Numbered from the stretch's first letter, positions 12,240 through 24,721 are shown. The stretch: DNA of 64,000 nucleotides from Thereva unica (GCA_949987705.1 OX465282.1:9350501-9414500), one strand, 5' to 3'. A program made the numbers and translations. Notes: generated from the letters alone by a model not told the origin.

Positions 12240-12545
12240 CCAGAACATTATTTGTAGTGTAAGACCCATGTCTTACCCAAAAGCCGTTCGCAGGCCCATA
12301 TGACTCTTGTGGCTTTACTGATGGCGTAGTCCAATTTAGCGTTCCAGTTCAGTCTCTTGTCTAACTTTACTACCAAATATTTGACTGAGTCTGAGTACTT
12401 AACTATGGTAACCTGGATGGGTACAGGAACTAGGTCTACTCTACTTTGTAGCTTTGGAGAAAGGTCAGGACAACCATATTTGGGTTGATTGATAGAGATA
12501 GGGCAGAAAAAATGCCATGACCTACAAGCACGCCATTTATCCATT
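12240..12545 (-). pseudogene. R1/LOA-like reverse transcriptase thumb fragment
   Basis: The minus strand encodes SVKYLVVKLDKRLNWNAKLD followed by AISKATRVIWACERLLGKTW. This closely matches the RT thumb of the element at 39917-42291 (AKYLGIILDQKLSWKSQIE ... ATASLHVCRQFVGKTW). In intact elements this block lies just after the palm with its YADD motif. The palm is absent here. The fragment is one piece of a badly deleted insertion continued at 11737-12150. Confidence 0.6.
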
Positions 12546-12624
12546 CAACATCATGTGAAGATCCAGGTTTCTGAGAGCCAGTGCTCTAGAAATTGAATCA
12601 TAGCCAGTGTTATCGAAAGCACCA

Positions 12625-12770
12625 AGGGGTTTTGCAGAAAAAAAGTTGCCGTATAGGCAGGAGGTTCTTGATTTCAGTGGAGCAGTCGCTGTGGTAATAG
12701 CAGTAAAATTTGCTGAGCGTAGCTACATTCCATCGGTGGCTTAAAGGGTCTATGGAGGAGCACGATCATT
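12625..12770 (-). pseudogene. Jockey/CR1-like non-LTR fragment
   Basis: About 145 bp nearly identical to 27935-28075 in the larger copy (shared plus-strand text AAAAGTTGCCGT, GCAGGAGGTT, GGTGGCTTAAAG). It corresponds to the C-terminal segment SHRRNVAALxKFYR..CSTEIxNL of the element on the minus strand. It is a short remnant of the family represented at 13386-15010. Confidence 0.6.
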
Positions 12771-13385
12771 TCTCTAAAATTTGCCAACTACACAATCGAG
12801 CTAAATATGTACGTCCTATTACGGCTTGTCCGTCTCTCCCGATAAAAACTAAAAAATGGCCCTACAGCGGGCGACCACCGCCCGCTTGGCTTCTTAAGGG
12901 GTCTATGATGGCCGTAGGGTTTTAACCTTTTTAAGGGGAACACATACGGGCTCAAAAACCCAGGAACTTAAAAATGGCGAAGAACTGAGCTGAGTCAGTA
13001 GATCAAACGAGCGTACCATTATAGTCTAAGACGTTCGTTGCTCTTAGCCGTACCTTTAGCTGTAGGTTACAGTGCAGCACTTTGCTCGGCTAATCTCCGG
13101 CAATCCAAAGGGACATCGTCTGTGTCCTCTGTCACAATGAGGAATTCCAGGCGTTGCGTAGACTCATTTTGCCGGTATGCTCTCGTAACTCACCTGTGGG
13201 TTCATCGACCTTGGGTAGATTCATTCTACTTCCTTTGCCACTACTACGTATTCGACGGCAAATTGGAGCCATAAGATAATCTGCACCAAATGTATTGTTA
13301 GCTGTGCTTTATGGGAAGTTGATCATTTCCGTTATGTACAATGGTCCTTTCGATTTATCCTACTTAAAGATAATCGATGTACAAG

Positions 13386-15010
13386 AGAAACTAATAATAT
13401 TCCCCCTATGGTTCTTAAAAAATGTGCCTCACCTTTGGCTAAACCTCTGCGCAAACTTTTCGCCCTATCCTACTTCTCCGGAGTCTATCCCGACTCCTGG
13501 AAACTGGCCCACGTTCAGCCCATACCAAAAAAAGGTGACGCTAGTGACCCCGCTAACTACCGCCCAATAGCAATTACTTCTATTCTCTCCAAAGTGATGC
13601 AGACAATAATAAACAAGAGGCTTTTGAGATATCTTGAACACCACAAAATATTAAATGACAAACAGTACGGCTTTAGACCAAAAAGATCTACTGGCGACCT
13701 CCTTGTTTGCCTAACTGTACACCTCAACCAAAGTATACACCGATTTGGTGAATCTGGCTTGGTTGCTCTAGATATCTCCAAGGCTTTTGACAGAGTGTGG
13801 CACCCCGCTCTGTTAACTAAACTCCACGCTATTGGTATTGACTTCGTTCTAAGGAACTGGATTAAGAGCTTCCTTTCTGGCCGTTCAATCAAGGTAGTAT
13901 TGGATGGCGTCGAATCCGACCCCCACACCATCTCCGCAGGTGTTCCCCAGGGCTCAATTCTATCACCAGCTCTCTTTCTAATCTTTATAAATGACCTGCT
14001 CTCAATCCCTTCTAACCCAGTCCACTGCTTTGCCGACGACAGTACACTACGGTACTCCTATGGCTTCGATACTGTAGGACAAGCACGCGCCAGACCTTGT
14101 CTACATTATCGCAATCTCATGTCCATTTCAATCAACAGGGACATCGAACGAATTCTTGAATGGGGCCGCAAGAACCGTGTCGAATTCAATGCATCTAAAA
14201 CGAAGTACTGTCTCATCTCCAATAAAACCTGCACTGACCCTCCTTCTATTTCAGTGGACAGTAAAAACCTAACGGTAGAACCGTCTTTAAACATCCTAGG
14301 CATAACACTATCCGAAGATCTGCGGTGGAATAACCACATATTCCAAATCGCTAAACAAGCATCGCAATGCCTAGGATTCCTTAAAAGATGCAAATTCCTC
14401 CTTCAGCCGCCGGCCAGGGCTACAATCTACAAGTCCTACATTCGTCCCCGCCTCGAATACAGCCCCGAGAACCACCTTAGCCTGGCTGGACAAGGTGCAA
14501 AGTTGCGCTCTCAAACTCATTGGCGATATCACCATTTGCTCCTCAATTGACTCATTAAGCCACCGTAGGAATGTAGCAGCCCTTGCAAAATTTTACCGTT
14601 TTTTCCACAACGATTGCTCTACTGAAATAAGTAACCTCATGCCTCCACGGCAACTTTTCTCCCGCAACACTAGACTTGCCTGCTCGGCTCACCCTTATAG
14701 TCTACAGCCCTTATCTTAGCGCACACTCCGATTTAGAAATTCGTTTATAACAAGAACAACGCGACTGTGGAACAACTTACCTCAGTCAATATTCCCGAAC
14801 TCATACAACGCCCAAGAGTTCAAGCGCAAAGTTCACCACCATCTCCTCCAACACCCACCCGACTCCTCCTAATCTATCCTATCTTTCTCTCTATCCTTCG
14901 AGCTAAGCTTACTACTAGACATTGCACCATGACGTGTACGACATGACGGACTAGTAGTACAAAGGATGACACCTAAGCTTAGACTATCACATAAAAAAAA
15001 AAAAAAAAAA
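13386..15010 (+). mobile_element. 5'-truncated jockey/CR1-like non-LTR retrotransposon with poly(A) tail
   Basis: The insertion begins inside the RT domain, which is typical 5' truncation. It ends in a conserved 3' tail TATCACATA followed by an A-run at 14993-15010. The same 3' end (TTATGTGA in reverse) marks copies ending near 27606 and 57811. The endonuclease domain and ORF1 are missing. It sits inside family Q copy 2. No clear target duplication could be assigned. Confidence 0.75.
13408..14885 (+). pseudogene. Reverse transcriptase of a jockey/CR1-like element, frameshifted
   Basis: The first frame (13408-14550, 380 codons) contains the RT motifs in order: NYRPIAITSILSK (residues 50-62), YGFRPKRSTGD (87-97), LDISKAFDRVW with the first catalytic Asp near 122, GVPQGSILSPALF (178-190), and the FADD catalytic box at 208-211. 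The thumb follows, with LNILGITLSEDLRWN near 295. At about 14465-14490 a small deletion shifts the frame. The C terminus continues in another frame (14495-14719) with IDSLSHRRNVAALAKFYR and, after a stop, RTTRLWNNLP. Intact relatives continue here without a break (compare 27737-28280). There is no RNase H, as expected for this group. The enzyme would prime and copy its own RNA in the nucleus. This copy lacks the endonuclease and is inactive. Confidence 0.85.
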
Positions 15011-15274
15011 CTAGCTCGTCAGTTGTCGGTTTGTTGTTTGTGGAGTGTGTGGTGCGTTTTGTTTTTAAAAATTTATCATTTAACCTCACGAAAAAAAAAA
15101 TCGCAAAATATTTTTTTAATCGCATCATATACAAACAACTGGAGGATAGACCATCCCTGTCTGCAGGTGTTTGTGTTGTGCACGGCTTCTGATGCCCGTC
15201 ACATGGCCGAGAACAACGTTTCAATCACGGTCGTTGTTCGCCCGTTGTAGGGCTATATTTTATTTTTATTCGGG

Positions 15275-16600
15275 CTGTCAATAAAATATTTTTTGCCGTA
15301 TATACTGCCGTGAAAACCCCATCAAAATCAGGCTCGCCGTTTCCGTGTTAAGTCCGGACAATCCGGCAAACGACGTACCTATCGCAAATAATAAATAGAA
15401 ACCCTTCATAGCTCGAGCAGTGACCTTCAAAAAGTAGAGATCATTTCTGAAAGAGTGAGATTTTTAGGAAAGATAGAATTTGCAAAGACAAATATGTATC
15501 AAAGTCTCAATTTCGAAAACATGATCTTATTATCGGATCCGATCGAAAAGCTGATACAATAGTCGGAAAAAGTATATCCCTGATAGAGCGAAATCTGCTT
15601 TCATCATATTGTAGAGACCAATGAGAAGGACTTCTTCGTAGACCTTGACAATACGTGATAATTCAACAATTTCAAACAAAATTTTCATTTGTTCAAGAAT
15701 ATTTTCTTCGGGTAATTTTAATGGATCATACGCAACCCTACAAGTGCCTCATAGTTTTTTCTAAGTACGATAAATCTAAACGAACAAACCACACAAGTCC
15801 TTAAGAGGAATCTGCTTACATTTTAAGAAACATAACGATCAACTACTTATACTAACAATACATATCAACTTTCAGCCTTATGTCCCAATACTGCTGGCTA
15901 TTCCACTTCGAAAACTACACCAAACATACAATCACTTCAAGGGTGTAAACATACTCAATTTTTTAAGTCCTTGATCTTACTACAGAATTAGAACTTGTTG
16001 GTGTGGATCTTTACATCTACATACTACATAATAATCAGTTCCACAGCTCCTTAAGAATATGTACAAATTTCTAAATCAATTTCAAAAATTAAATCCATCT
16101 AAAATTACACAAATTTCACCAGAAAAAATTAATTATTTACAAAGTGAAACAAACTTGTTTATCCACACCATGAATACAAAAATAGCCCGTACTCACTCAT
16201 ATTTCATATAACAAACTCTCATAAATCGTGACTTTTCGATCCATTCGTCAAAATTTGCAACACTTTCGTTCTTACAACAAACTTATCCAGCACACACACA
16301 GCACACCAACAACAACGCCAATGAAGAAACTAAATGAAGCAATCAGAAGAAGTCAATAGGATTTGCAATAGGCGCAAAATCCACATATTTTCACGGATCT
16401 CACAACCAGAGCCAATTAGTCCATTGTCAGAACAAACAGGTGTAACATTTCAATGATGCATCATGCACCACCAAAGGGACATATAACAAACAACAGCAGA
16501 GGAGAATGAAGACCCAACGCAAGACATTCATTTTATTTCTACTTCGTTTTTGGTCATTTACGATCATAAATTTTATTGAGGTAACAAAACTCCTCTTTAT
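15275..16600. other. No gene seen
   Basis: AT-rich sequence with short CA runs near 16290-16310. No coding motifs or transposon ends were recognised. Confidence 0.4.
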
Positions 16601-16612
16601 GGTCGCCATGAA

Positions 16613-17470
16613 GTGAAACGTTCTTCTTGTTGTTCTAGAAGGCCATCTGCATTGGCGGATTTGATCCATCCAAACACAGCACGCCCTGTCAAAGGACGAT
16701 CACAAATCAATTTCGTTGAGAGACATACACACAGGAGAGATCTGACACCACATTGCGCGATACCTTCGAGGCCTCAGGGGATTCACTTATTCCTTGTCAT
16801 GCTAATATGGCAGGGACACGAAAAAAATTTCCTCTATACAATCTTGGGTACCTAAAACACCACCAGGAATTCAGGAACTGCGAACTGAAAGGATATCTTT
16901 TCTGGCGGTTCCATTTCTGGGATGCCTCTAACCTAATCCAACATTCGGGTGACATCCTATCCTACGTCTACCTGGGCTTCTCTACCAGCAAAATCGCTAG
17001 CTTATCATCGGTGACATGGGAGTAACAAGGCCCGTAAACATGATGCTGGTGACTCTTCCAAACATTGAAAAATGGTCACTAGACCTGGGACATGGTTTTT
17101 GGATATTATACTCCACAGGGTGCCACCGGGAAAACGTCGTCGTCGTCTATGGTCTTTCTGGAGTCAGACTCCGGAGATTTTTTTCATGTACCTCTAGAGG
17201 ATGGTAGTGGATACCCTCACCACGATGGTCGTCTCTACAAGCTAAACCAGCGTCTTCTACATCATGCTGGGCTCTGGCTGATTCGGCTGGTTTGGGGGCT
17301 CCATTGGACTTCTCTTGGACCGGCAGAACAGTTCTGCTTTCGACCGCGTCGTGCTTGGACGTCTTCTGTGTGCTGTACCGGAATTCACAGTGGATATAGT
17401 GTGGACGGATGAATCGTACTCGAAGTTTTTCAAACTTACATCCTCTGGTCGAGGAGTTCGTGTCGTGCAC
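16613..17470. other. Higher-GC block, possible exon(s), identity unknown
   Basis: This stretch is richer in GC than its surroundings. The minus strand from about 17375 down to a TAG at 17147 gives a 76-residue polar stretch (VESRTVLPVQEK, GAPKPAESARAQHDVEDAG) with codon choice that looks more like coding DNA than its neighbours. A possible splice acceptor, pyrimidine-poor, lies just upstream on that strand near 17375. The plus strand also has an open frame over the same bases (17092-17412). I recognise no domain in either. It could be a terminal exon of a host gene on the minus strand, a decayed transposon, or chance. Confidence 0.2.
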
Positions 17471-18300
17471 TAGGTAGTGTAAAAGTCAATTAAAGTTCAC
17501 GTCCTAAATACAATGTGAAAGTGTGTCTGTATATCCTTATGGGTTAAGTTCATGCACATCCTTTTTGAGAGTTTCACTAGTGGTGGAAGTGTATATGTGC
17601 GATAGTATAGTGTACGATAAAGTGAACGACGACAAAGTCCTAAAGGATTTCTAAAAGTAAAAAAAAGGAAAAATATTTCCAATGTTATGATTTATTTGGG
17701 ATCATTTTATGGGCAAACGAAAAGGAAGGACTTTAATGGACTACATTTGGCGACGGCAAGGATGTTATTAAGCTGCTTTCACTGACCTTGGAGGGAGGCA
17801 ATTTGTTTAAGGGAATGTCGTAAATTTTTGTAATGCTCTAATGGATACAGATTTATTGATGTAGTTTCAATTAGTGGTGAGTAAGGGCTAGCTAGTCCGG
17901 ACCCGGCTCCTAAATTAGATTTTATGTATAGCCCTATTTATTTACTGTCTCTCGAGTTGATTAATTTGCAATGTTTTAGTGATTGATTGAAGAGAGTGTT
18001 TCGGTTTAAAGTTAAGTTGTCCTAGGGAAATTAATTATAATAGGAAACTTATCAAGATATTGATTTTTTTTTTTAACTAATTGAGGATTTTGAAATTTAT
18101 GTTGAAGTGCTAAGGATAATGCGCATTAAATTTGAAAAATAAAACAAATTAGTGTTGAAAGTGATCAAAAGTAGAACTTAATGTGAAGTAATTGCATCTT
18201 CAGAAAAAGCTTGTCTTACTTAAAATTAAAGGGATAAGGTACGAAAATAGCAATTATTGAATGGTCGACATTGAGCCCTTTCGCGAACATAAGGCTATGG
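17471..18300. other. No gene seen
   Basis: AT-rich DNA without coding motifs or repeat ends. Confidence 0.4.
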
Positions 18301-18459
18301 CCCCTGTGCTAAAAGTCGAGTCATATGACAGTCGTATGAATATGTCGTTGTCGTCTCGTTTTTTAGTTGATGTGCTGAGAGTTGCGTGGCGTGATGTAAC
18401 AAGTCGTTTTAGTTGAAAAAATTGTCGTTTCAGTAAAATTACGACTGTCAGCACAGGGG
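18301..18459. mobile_element. Foldback MITE family E
   Basis: Inverted arms CCCCTGTGCTAAAAGTCG and CGACTGTCAGCACAGGGG enclose about 160 bp. The same arm sequence (CCTGTGCTGAAAGTC) occurs at 45129-45230 and 45243-45330, so it is a dispersed family. No coding capacity and no confident target duplication. Confidence 0.55.
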
Positions 18460-19850
18460 TTTATGAGAGATTTATACAACAACTTTAGCTGTTTCTAATG
18501 ATCCATTGGTCGTCTAGAAAATCTGGTCTGTTTTAACAGGACAATAGAAGGTTAGCTGTCGTGGATTTTGTGGAAATGTGTCTATATCGGTCGATAAGAA
18601 TAAGCTTTTGTTCAACTTGGATTAATTATAGTATCTGTGTATTTCTATGTAAAAAAGCTCGCATTTATCAGTGGCGAATTCAAAGGGGGAAATGACGGAC
18701 ATTTCCCTCTCCAAGACCTCTATGAATTTGGATTATTTCAGTTTTAAAAAGATCTGTCGAGTGAAATTGAACTAGGAAATTAACGAAAAAAAATATTGAC
18801 AAAAAGCCACAAAATTGTTAAATTGTAGCTGTGTGCTTAGTTTGCAATATTATTTAATCAAAATAAGTCTGTAACTAAAATTTTTGAATTTTGAAAAACT
18901 CGGCTTAGTAGAAAACTCGTTTCAGAACCTACATAATGTATAGTTACAATAGCTCTGTGAGCTTTTTGATTAACAGTTTTTTCATACGTTAAGACTTGAG
19001 CAGGACTTATCCTAGGTAGTACATGTGCCCATTACACGACGGCCGATTGTACTGACTACTCAATTTTTTTAATGTCCCACTTTAAAAATGTCATACTACC
19101 TTTGGTATGAGCGTGTATACCTGCACCCAAAATTCATAAATAGCTCCACTGCCTGTTATTGACCTTGGCTTCGTGCAATATCATCCTCCATGATTGTTGG
19201 TCCCTATATTGAAGTTTTCAATTTCTTATACCTAGGGTTCATAGATCTTCTTCTATGCTATCTATATATCCCCCTGCACCCAAACCCACGAATATGAAGG
19301 AGAACAGAAACACATTCACTTTAACCTATTCAGTCCATTCGTTGCATTGATGTCCAGGTGTACACAGGTCTTTTTTTACCCTTGACAGATAGACATAGTC
19401 CAGTCAAAATAGATATTCAACTGCTGCAAAAATCAGGAATATCTGAAATTGGAACAGCCCTTAAAAATCATTTGTAAATGAAATGTCACATTGCTCCAAC
19501 AATTGAAATGTCACATTGCTCCAAAAAAGTTTATTCAAAAGAACGGAAAATCGGTTTATGCAAATATCTCTTAAACTCTAAATTTTATCATAAAATAGTT
19601 CTTACAGAGTTTGTAGGTAATGTCATTGTCTACAATAAACATTATACATTTTCGCCATTTAAAAGATTTAAAATACTCATATCCCTTTTTTCGCTACATG
19701 TATACATTATCAGACATTCAATAAAATTATTTGTTCGACTACGCGCCTAATGTTTTCATGGATGATACCTCGATATATTTTAAAAACAAATTGTCTAGAG
19801 AGGGAGCTATCTCCACTAACATACAGGGTATTTACGAAACACATATTAGG
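18460..19850. other. No gene; one short direct repeat
   Basis: The only structure noted is a tandem duplication of GAAATGTCACATTGCTCCAA at about 19480-19525. The rest is AT-rich with no coding motif. Confidence 0.4.
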
Positions 19851-19854
19851 TGTA

Positions 19855-20098
19855 CATGATGAGTTGATTAGTTGAGTTGAGGTTGAGTTGAATTTTCAAC
19901 TCGCGGCACAAAGCACCAACAAAACACAGAGATTCTTCTGTCAACTAAACTCAACTAGTCCACTACTGAACCCGCGCCTATATGCATAACTTCAACTCAA
20001 GCTAGGTAGCAGGGTTGAGTCGAGTTCAGGCCTAATTCAACTTGATTCACGTCTGCATGTAGTTGGAGTTGGGTTCACCCTGAGTTCAACTCATCATG
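19855..20098. mobile_element. Foldback MITE family H, TA-flanked
   Basis: Terminal arms CATGATGAGTTGA and TCAACTCATCATG, each flanked outside by TA (19853-19854 and 20099-20100). The arms are rich in CAACTCAACT-type sequence. One arm of a second copy is at 54457-54555, and the larger element at 57887-58685 has similar TTGAGT-rich arms. A TA duplication points to a Tc1/mariner-type mobilising transposase, though the two-base match is weak evidence alone. Confidence 0.55.
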
Positions 20099-20225
20099 TA
20101 TATGTACTAACAGAAACTTGAGTAACTCCATTTAGAAGATATGTATTCGCAGATTCAAAGCATGAGGAAAATCCCAATACACCTTGGTTTTTTAAGCATT
20201 TTGCGATTTACAATGATTTTTGTTA

Positions 20226-20723
20226 CCCGAGTAAAAATAAAAGAAGGCCTAACAGCTTTTAAGAGGTTTTGAGGTCCAAAAGTATTATATGGCCGAGTAC
20301 TGAGCTATACCCACGGGCATACGCCGGTAAATTTGAGCCAAAAAAGGAATCTGTATCAATGTACTGTTGAGTGGGAACTTGATCATTTTCGTTATGTACA
20401 ATCGGCCTTTCGATTATCATACTTAAATTAACTTACGATGCATAAGAATCCCAGGTTCGCCAGTCCACCACCGCACATTTGATTTCTGGTGTTGGTTTAT
20501 TTTTTAGTGGGAAATTTTGTTATTTTAAGCGGTTCCAGAAAAAAAAACTTCTTGAAATAAAATCTTTTATTTCAGTTCGTTGAATACCAGATTTCATGAT
20601 GTTTTTCTTAATAAATATACGGCCGTACAGTCCGACAAAAATTCCCGGCACATGTCCTAGGACTATGTTCCAAACACGGCCGATGTTCGCCCGTTGTAAG
20701 GCCATCTTTTATTTTTACTCGGG
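20226..20723. mobile_element. TIR element family Q, copy 3
   Basis: The left end CCCGAGTAAAAATAAAAGAA and right end CTTTTATTTTTACTCGGG are perfect over about 16 bases. The interior shares segments with copy 1 (GTGGGAAATTTTGTTAT, TGATGTTTTTCT.AATAAATA) and copy 2 (the GATCATTTTCGTTATGTACA region). This is the cleanest full-length copy in the window at about 498 bp and has no coding potential. Confidence 0.65.
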
Positions 20724-21815
20724 GAATTATTTTATTCTTAGAGTGTACATTTTTTTACTATCAATTTTAACAACCACAATGTGATTCAGTGAGACAATTC
20801 CTATCATTAGTGTAGCAAAAGTGAACTTTACATGAAAGACAACTGTTGTTTGTCCATTTGTCATCTTTGCTCTTAGCCACTGTTTGGGTACCTCTGTCTG
20901 ATTTTTAATTTTTCCATGAAATGTGAAGGTAATTGTCACTTCACAGTCATGCGCACTGCACTATTGTTTTTGTATTGAGAACGCCTAGTTTCCTGATGGT
21001 AAAAAAAAAACATTTATCAAACTATGAGCTACGATTGAACCATTGAACCTAAAGTTGCGTAAAAACTGCATCAAGTAACGTTTTGTCAATATTATTTAAG
21101 TAGTAGTAAAGGACGCGCCATTTCTGAATTAATATTGAAATCGACACTAGGGGATTCCCTTGCATTTTCGTCCTAATATAGTGGACTCTTCAGAATTAAT
21201 TTTACGCGACGATACATAAATGACTACCAGCACACTTTACCAATAGGTGATTTATTGTGACTAAGCGATGGCTACGTAACGTCCGTACAAGTTGTTGAAA
21301 CCTTAGCCGAGTCCTCATTGTTTTGGTAGATAGCAACTGTGCCAGCTGGTTCCATTTCAGGTTGCTTATATTTAACAATATATACCGACCGACGTTCGTT
21401 TCTTGTCAATGTTCATTGTTTCATGTTGTTATTCTTTTTAAATGCCATCTAATTTTAGTTGCGAGGAAAAGGGGAGAATGCTAGTCCAAATTAAGCTCGA
21501 AAAATATTCTGGTTTCAATATCTTAAATTCGCGAAGCATTCGACAAAAAATTGGAGAGCTGAAATGAAATATTTATAAACTCTGAACTACATGCTATATT
21601 TATACCTGAAAGTTGGCTTAACCCTTATATTCTCCTCCTCTATGGTTTCCATTGACGGTTACAAATTATTCCGCACTGATCGACAAAGGCGCGTTGCCTA
21701 GAAGATAGATCCCCGTCGTTTTTTAACGAACTCGATATCCAGTTCATTAAAAAACGCTGCACTTGGTATTTTAACCACCCAGCCCCAAGAAAACCCCTAA
21801 ATAATTCACCACTAA
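20724..21815. other. No gene seen
   Basis: No coding motif, RNA gene or transposon end could be supported in this AT-rich stretch. Confidence 0.4.
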
Positions 21816-22334
21816 GGCTGCTTACACACCAAACTCGACATGGACATGACACAACGAAATTCGACAACATTTTTCTGTCGCGACACACATCTATTCTTAT
21901 CATTAAGCGGGTCTATTCACACTGAATTCGACATCGACACGACACGACAAGATTTTTTGTTGTGACACCCATTTATTCTTATTATTAAACGAGTGTATTC
22001 ACACTGAATTCGACATCGACACGGCACGACAGAACTCGACAAGGAAAAAAACTGTTACCGACGAAGGGCTTCACATTCAAATCAGTTAATATCCACTGAA
22101 GGCGACACGAGGAAAAACGTCGAACGACGACTTTCGACACGTCGTGTACTTATGCAGTGACTTTCGCTGTGTCGAGTGTCGAATCTCCGTACACACTGAA
22201 TTCAACATGACACGACATGAAATTCTTGTTCATTAGGTGTCGAATTTGGTGTGTACGAATATTCGACAAAAAATTTTTTGTCGATGGACGTTTTGTAATG
22301 TCGTGTCGATGTCGAGTTTAGTGTGTAAGCAGCC
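21816..22334. mobile_element. Long foldback MITE family D, TAA target duplication, internal tandem repeats
   Basis: The ends GGCTGCTTACACACCAAACT and the reverse complement of AGTTTAGTGTGTAAGCAGCC match at 19 of 20 bases. TAA flanks both sides (21813-21815 and 22335-22337), as in PIF/Harbinger elements. The arms are filled with CGACATCGACACGACACGAC-type sequence. The left half holds about two copies of an 82-bp unit (TATTCTTAT..ATTAA.CG.GT.TATTCACACTGAATT) near 21892 and 21974. No protein is encoded. Confidence 0.75.
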
Positions 22335-22818
22335 TAATGGTGAATTTGTATTGCTGTAATGAGCAAACGCCTGAACATAATATGACGAACTGTACCGTAA
22401 GAAAGCTGTACGAATTTCACTTACGGCATTATGCCTAACTACAATGGTCTTAAGAATTCTTAAGACGTTATAAGATTTTGAACGCTTTTATGGGGCCCAC
22501 AACTAACAACTACAATGGTCTTAAAACAATCTTTCGTTCTCTTTCACAAACTGTCCATAAAGCTTAAGGCTACGCTCAGAACCACAGAATCTTCACGAAT
22601 CTTCAAGAATGTGACGTGAAGTGATTAATATATTTGATCCTTGAGTTTTGATTACTTTTACAAATGTCAAAAACGTCTTACAGCAATTATACGTTAGGGT
22701 ACATACGGTTACGGTACGGCCCGTCATATTTCGTTCAAGCTTAAGTTGTTGGTATTCGCTTGTCCGGTTGCTCTGAGACTTCTGAAATGCTTGATACCTA
22801 GTACTCTTAGCACGGCAC

Positions 22819-22942
22819 ATAGAAACAAGGTAATGTAAAAAGGAGTGAAAACTTTGAATACTGTGGAAAGCGGTCACCAAGTGACGTCAGCACTAAAATG
22901 CAGTTTTACGGTATTTAATCTTTTACATTACCTTGTTTCTGT
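22819..22942. mobile_element. Short foldback element (TIR about 20 bp)
   Basis: AGAAACAAGGTAATGTAAAA at 22821-22840 is repeated in inverted orientation (TTTTACATTACCTTGTTTCT) at 22921-22940. The 120 bp between the outer ends shows no coding potential. It looks like a small MITE, but no clear target duplication was found. Confidence 0.5.
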
Positions 22943-24721
22943 ATACGATGATTCTTACGTTCTGTCGCCAGATTGCATTCATCAGAAAATTAGTCGTTTC
23001 AATATCTACGACTCCTGCGTAAAATGGAGTCAGCAGTACCTACTAATGGCAGTATTTTTATTTTATTTATTTTATTTATCCAAACAAGGCACACTTAAAC
23101 TAAAATACAATTGATAATCTATGCAATGTGAAAAAGATAGATAGCGTGGAATGTGGTAAAGCGTGTCCAACTCTCCTCGACGACCGAACTCCAGATACTA
23201 TCATCATTTCCAGGTGCTATAATCATTAAACACCCCAACAAAAACTATAAATTACAATGAGTGCAAAAATTTCTAAATTTCAAACACGGATTTACACTCA
23301 AAGCTATAAAAAAAGTCCATTTGAATTCACATCAAATGTGAAAAACGGACATTTCACAGCGCCCATCGAAAATTATTACTCAATTTTTCGCGCATGTTTT
23401 GCATAGCATCCGCTTTCATAATAAAAAGGGGGAAAACTTTTTTATCCAGAAAATTATGAATTATGACCCCAAAAAGGGAAATAAACGTTTCCCCCTATTT
23501 TGCATGCAATAAGGGCATGGAAGAGCCACCTCGAAGTGTTTGATTTTCTAGGCTAATGATTTTGGATGGACACTATGTCATTCCTAAAAAAGGACCAATT
23601 GTCCTTTAGTTATTTGGTCGTAATATGTGGATACCACACTGTTCTTTCTATTAATAGGTATCCCTAGGGAGGGTTTAAAGTTATTGGACACTATGGAATA
23701 GTGAAAGATGTTGACCACTATGCATAGTGAAAGCTCGTTGGATCTATCTTTGAATTTTTCAACGAGATCCATAATGTAAACTCGCTAGGTCTATCCTATC
23801 ACCTGAATTGTAATTAGTTGGCATATTTGTTTCGAACTGTTGTACGAATGTTTATGAATACGTGACAGGAAATCAAGTTAGTTGTTTCTGGCTTTAATTA
23901 AAACTAATTTTCATTGATTAATTCACTTGAAGGTCTTTTTCTTGTAATTCAAACTAAGATTTTTAGGCTAGTTGAGATTTGAAATTTCTCACGATAGATA
24001 TCTCGGCCACACCCAATTAAAGTGTGATTTTGCGTGATTGCACTACAAATTCGCTTTAATTTATTTAATTAAAACGATTTAAAAGATCGGGCTATATTCA
24101 TTCATTCTCATGCTATTTTGGACAATTTTTTTTTTCGTTAAATTCCAAAAAGAAAGGAACCAAAAACATGCAAAGATTTTACACAGGCGACTTTTTAGAG
24201 ACTGTTCGGTTCGTTCGTCTATCAATTGTCGAAAATCTTGAAAAATTTCCATTTTATTCCAATTTAATTAAAGAAAAGGAAAGATTCAGGATAGGAGATA
24301 GGCTAGGAAGGTGGGTCGAGAGGCACGACCAACCTAGGGAAGCCCCTTGGAGCAGACAAAAGATTCAATCGCAGTCTGTTTTTCTTTCCGCTTAAATTTT
24401 TCAGTTAATTAGTCGCCATCAGGGAATTGCGGTTTCCGAATCTGTGTCTGAATCTTTTCTTGAGGAGGATTTTTTGTTTGCTCTTGGAAGACTTAAAAAG
24501 GACACACCGAAAAACTATGATGGAAGGGGAAGGAGTTTCACCGAAAAGGGCCTCCAATTTAGAGAACTTCTGATGCAGCCAAGCAATGAACCACTAGGAC
24601 AAACCTTTTTTTTATTTTCTTGGATTGTTGTGTGGCATGCAAATTTATGTTGGCTTTGGTTGGAATATGGGGGTATTAATTTAAAACAAAATTTTATTTT
24701 ATTATTATTTAGGTACCTACG
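22943..24721. other. No supported gene; two unidentified short open frames
   Basis: Open frames at 24168-24395 (75 codons, with an AAAACATG start context) and 24444-24725 (93 codons, with a polar segment SFTEKGLQFRELL) have no domain I can name. The second faintly resembles N-terminal parts of retroelement Gag-like proteins, but this is too weak to call. The rest is AT-rich. Confidence 0.25.

Larger units (their letters stand above)
12838..15274. mobile_element. TIR element family Q, copy 2, split by a jockey-like insertion
   Basis: The left part (12838 to about 13385) matches the family Q left half, including GATCATTTCCGTTATGTACA shared with the copy at 20226-20723. The right part (15011-15274) matches the right half of copy 1, including GGTTTGTTGT, the ATGGCCGAGRAC segment and the terminal TATTTTTATTCGGG. 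Between them lies a non-LTR insertion with a poly(A) tail. The retrotransposon is therefore younger than this element. Confidence 0.65.

Noticed and set aside
13557..13931. Minus-strand open frame over the RT region
   Set aside because: Shadow of the plus-strand reverse transcriptase, which carries ordered RT motifs including FADD.
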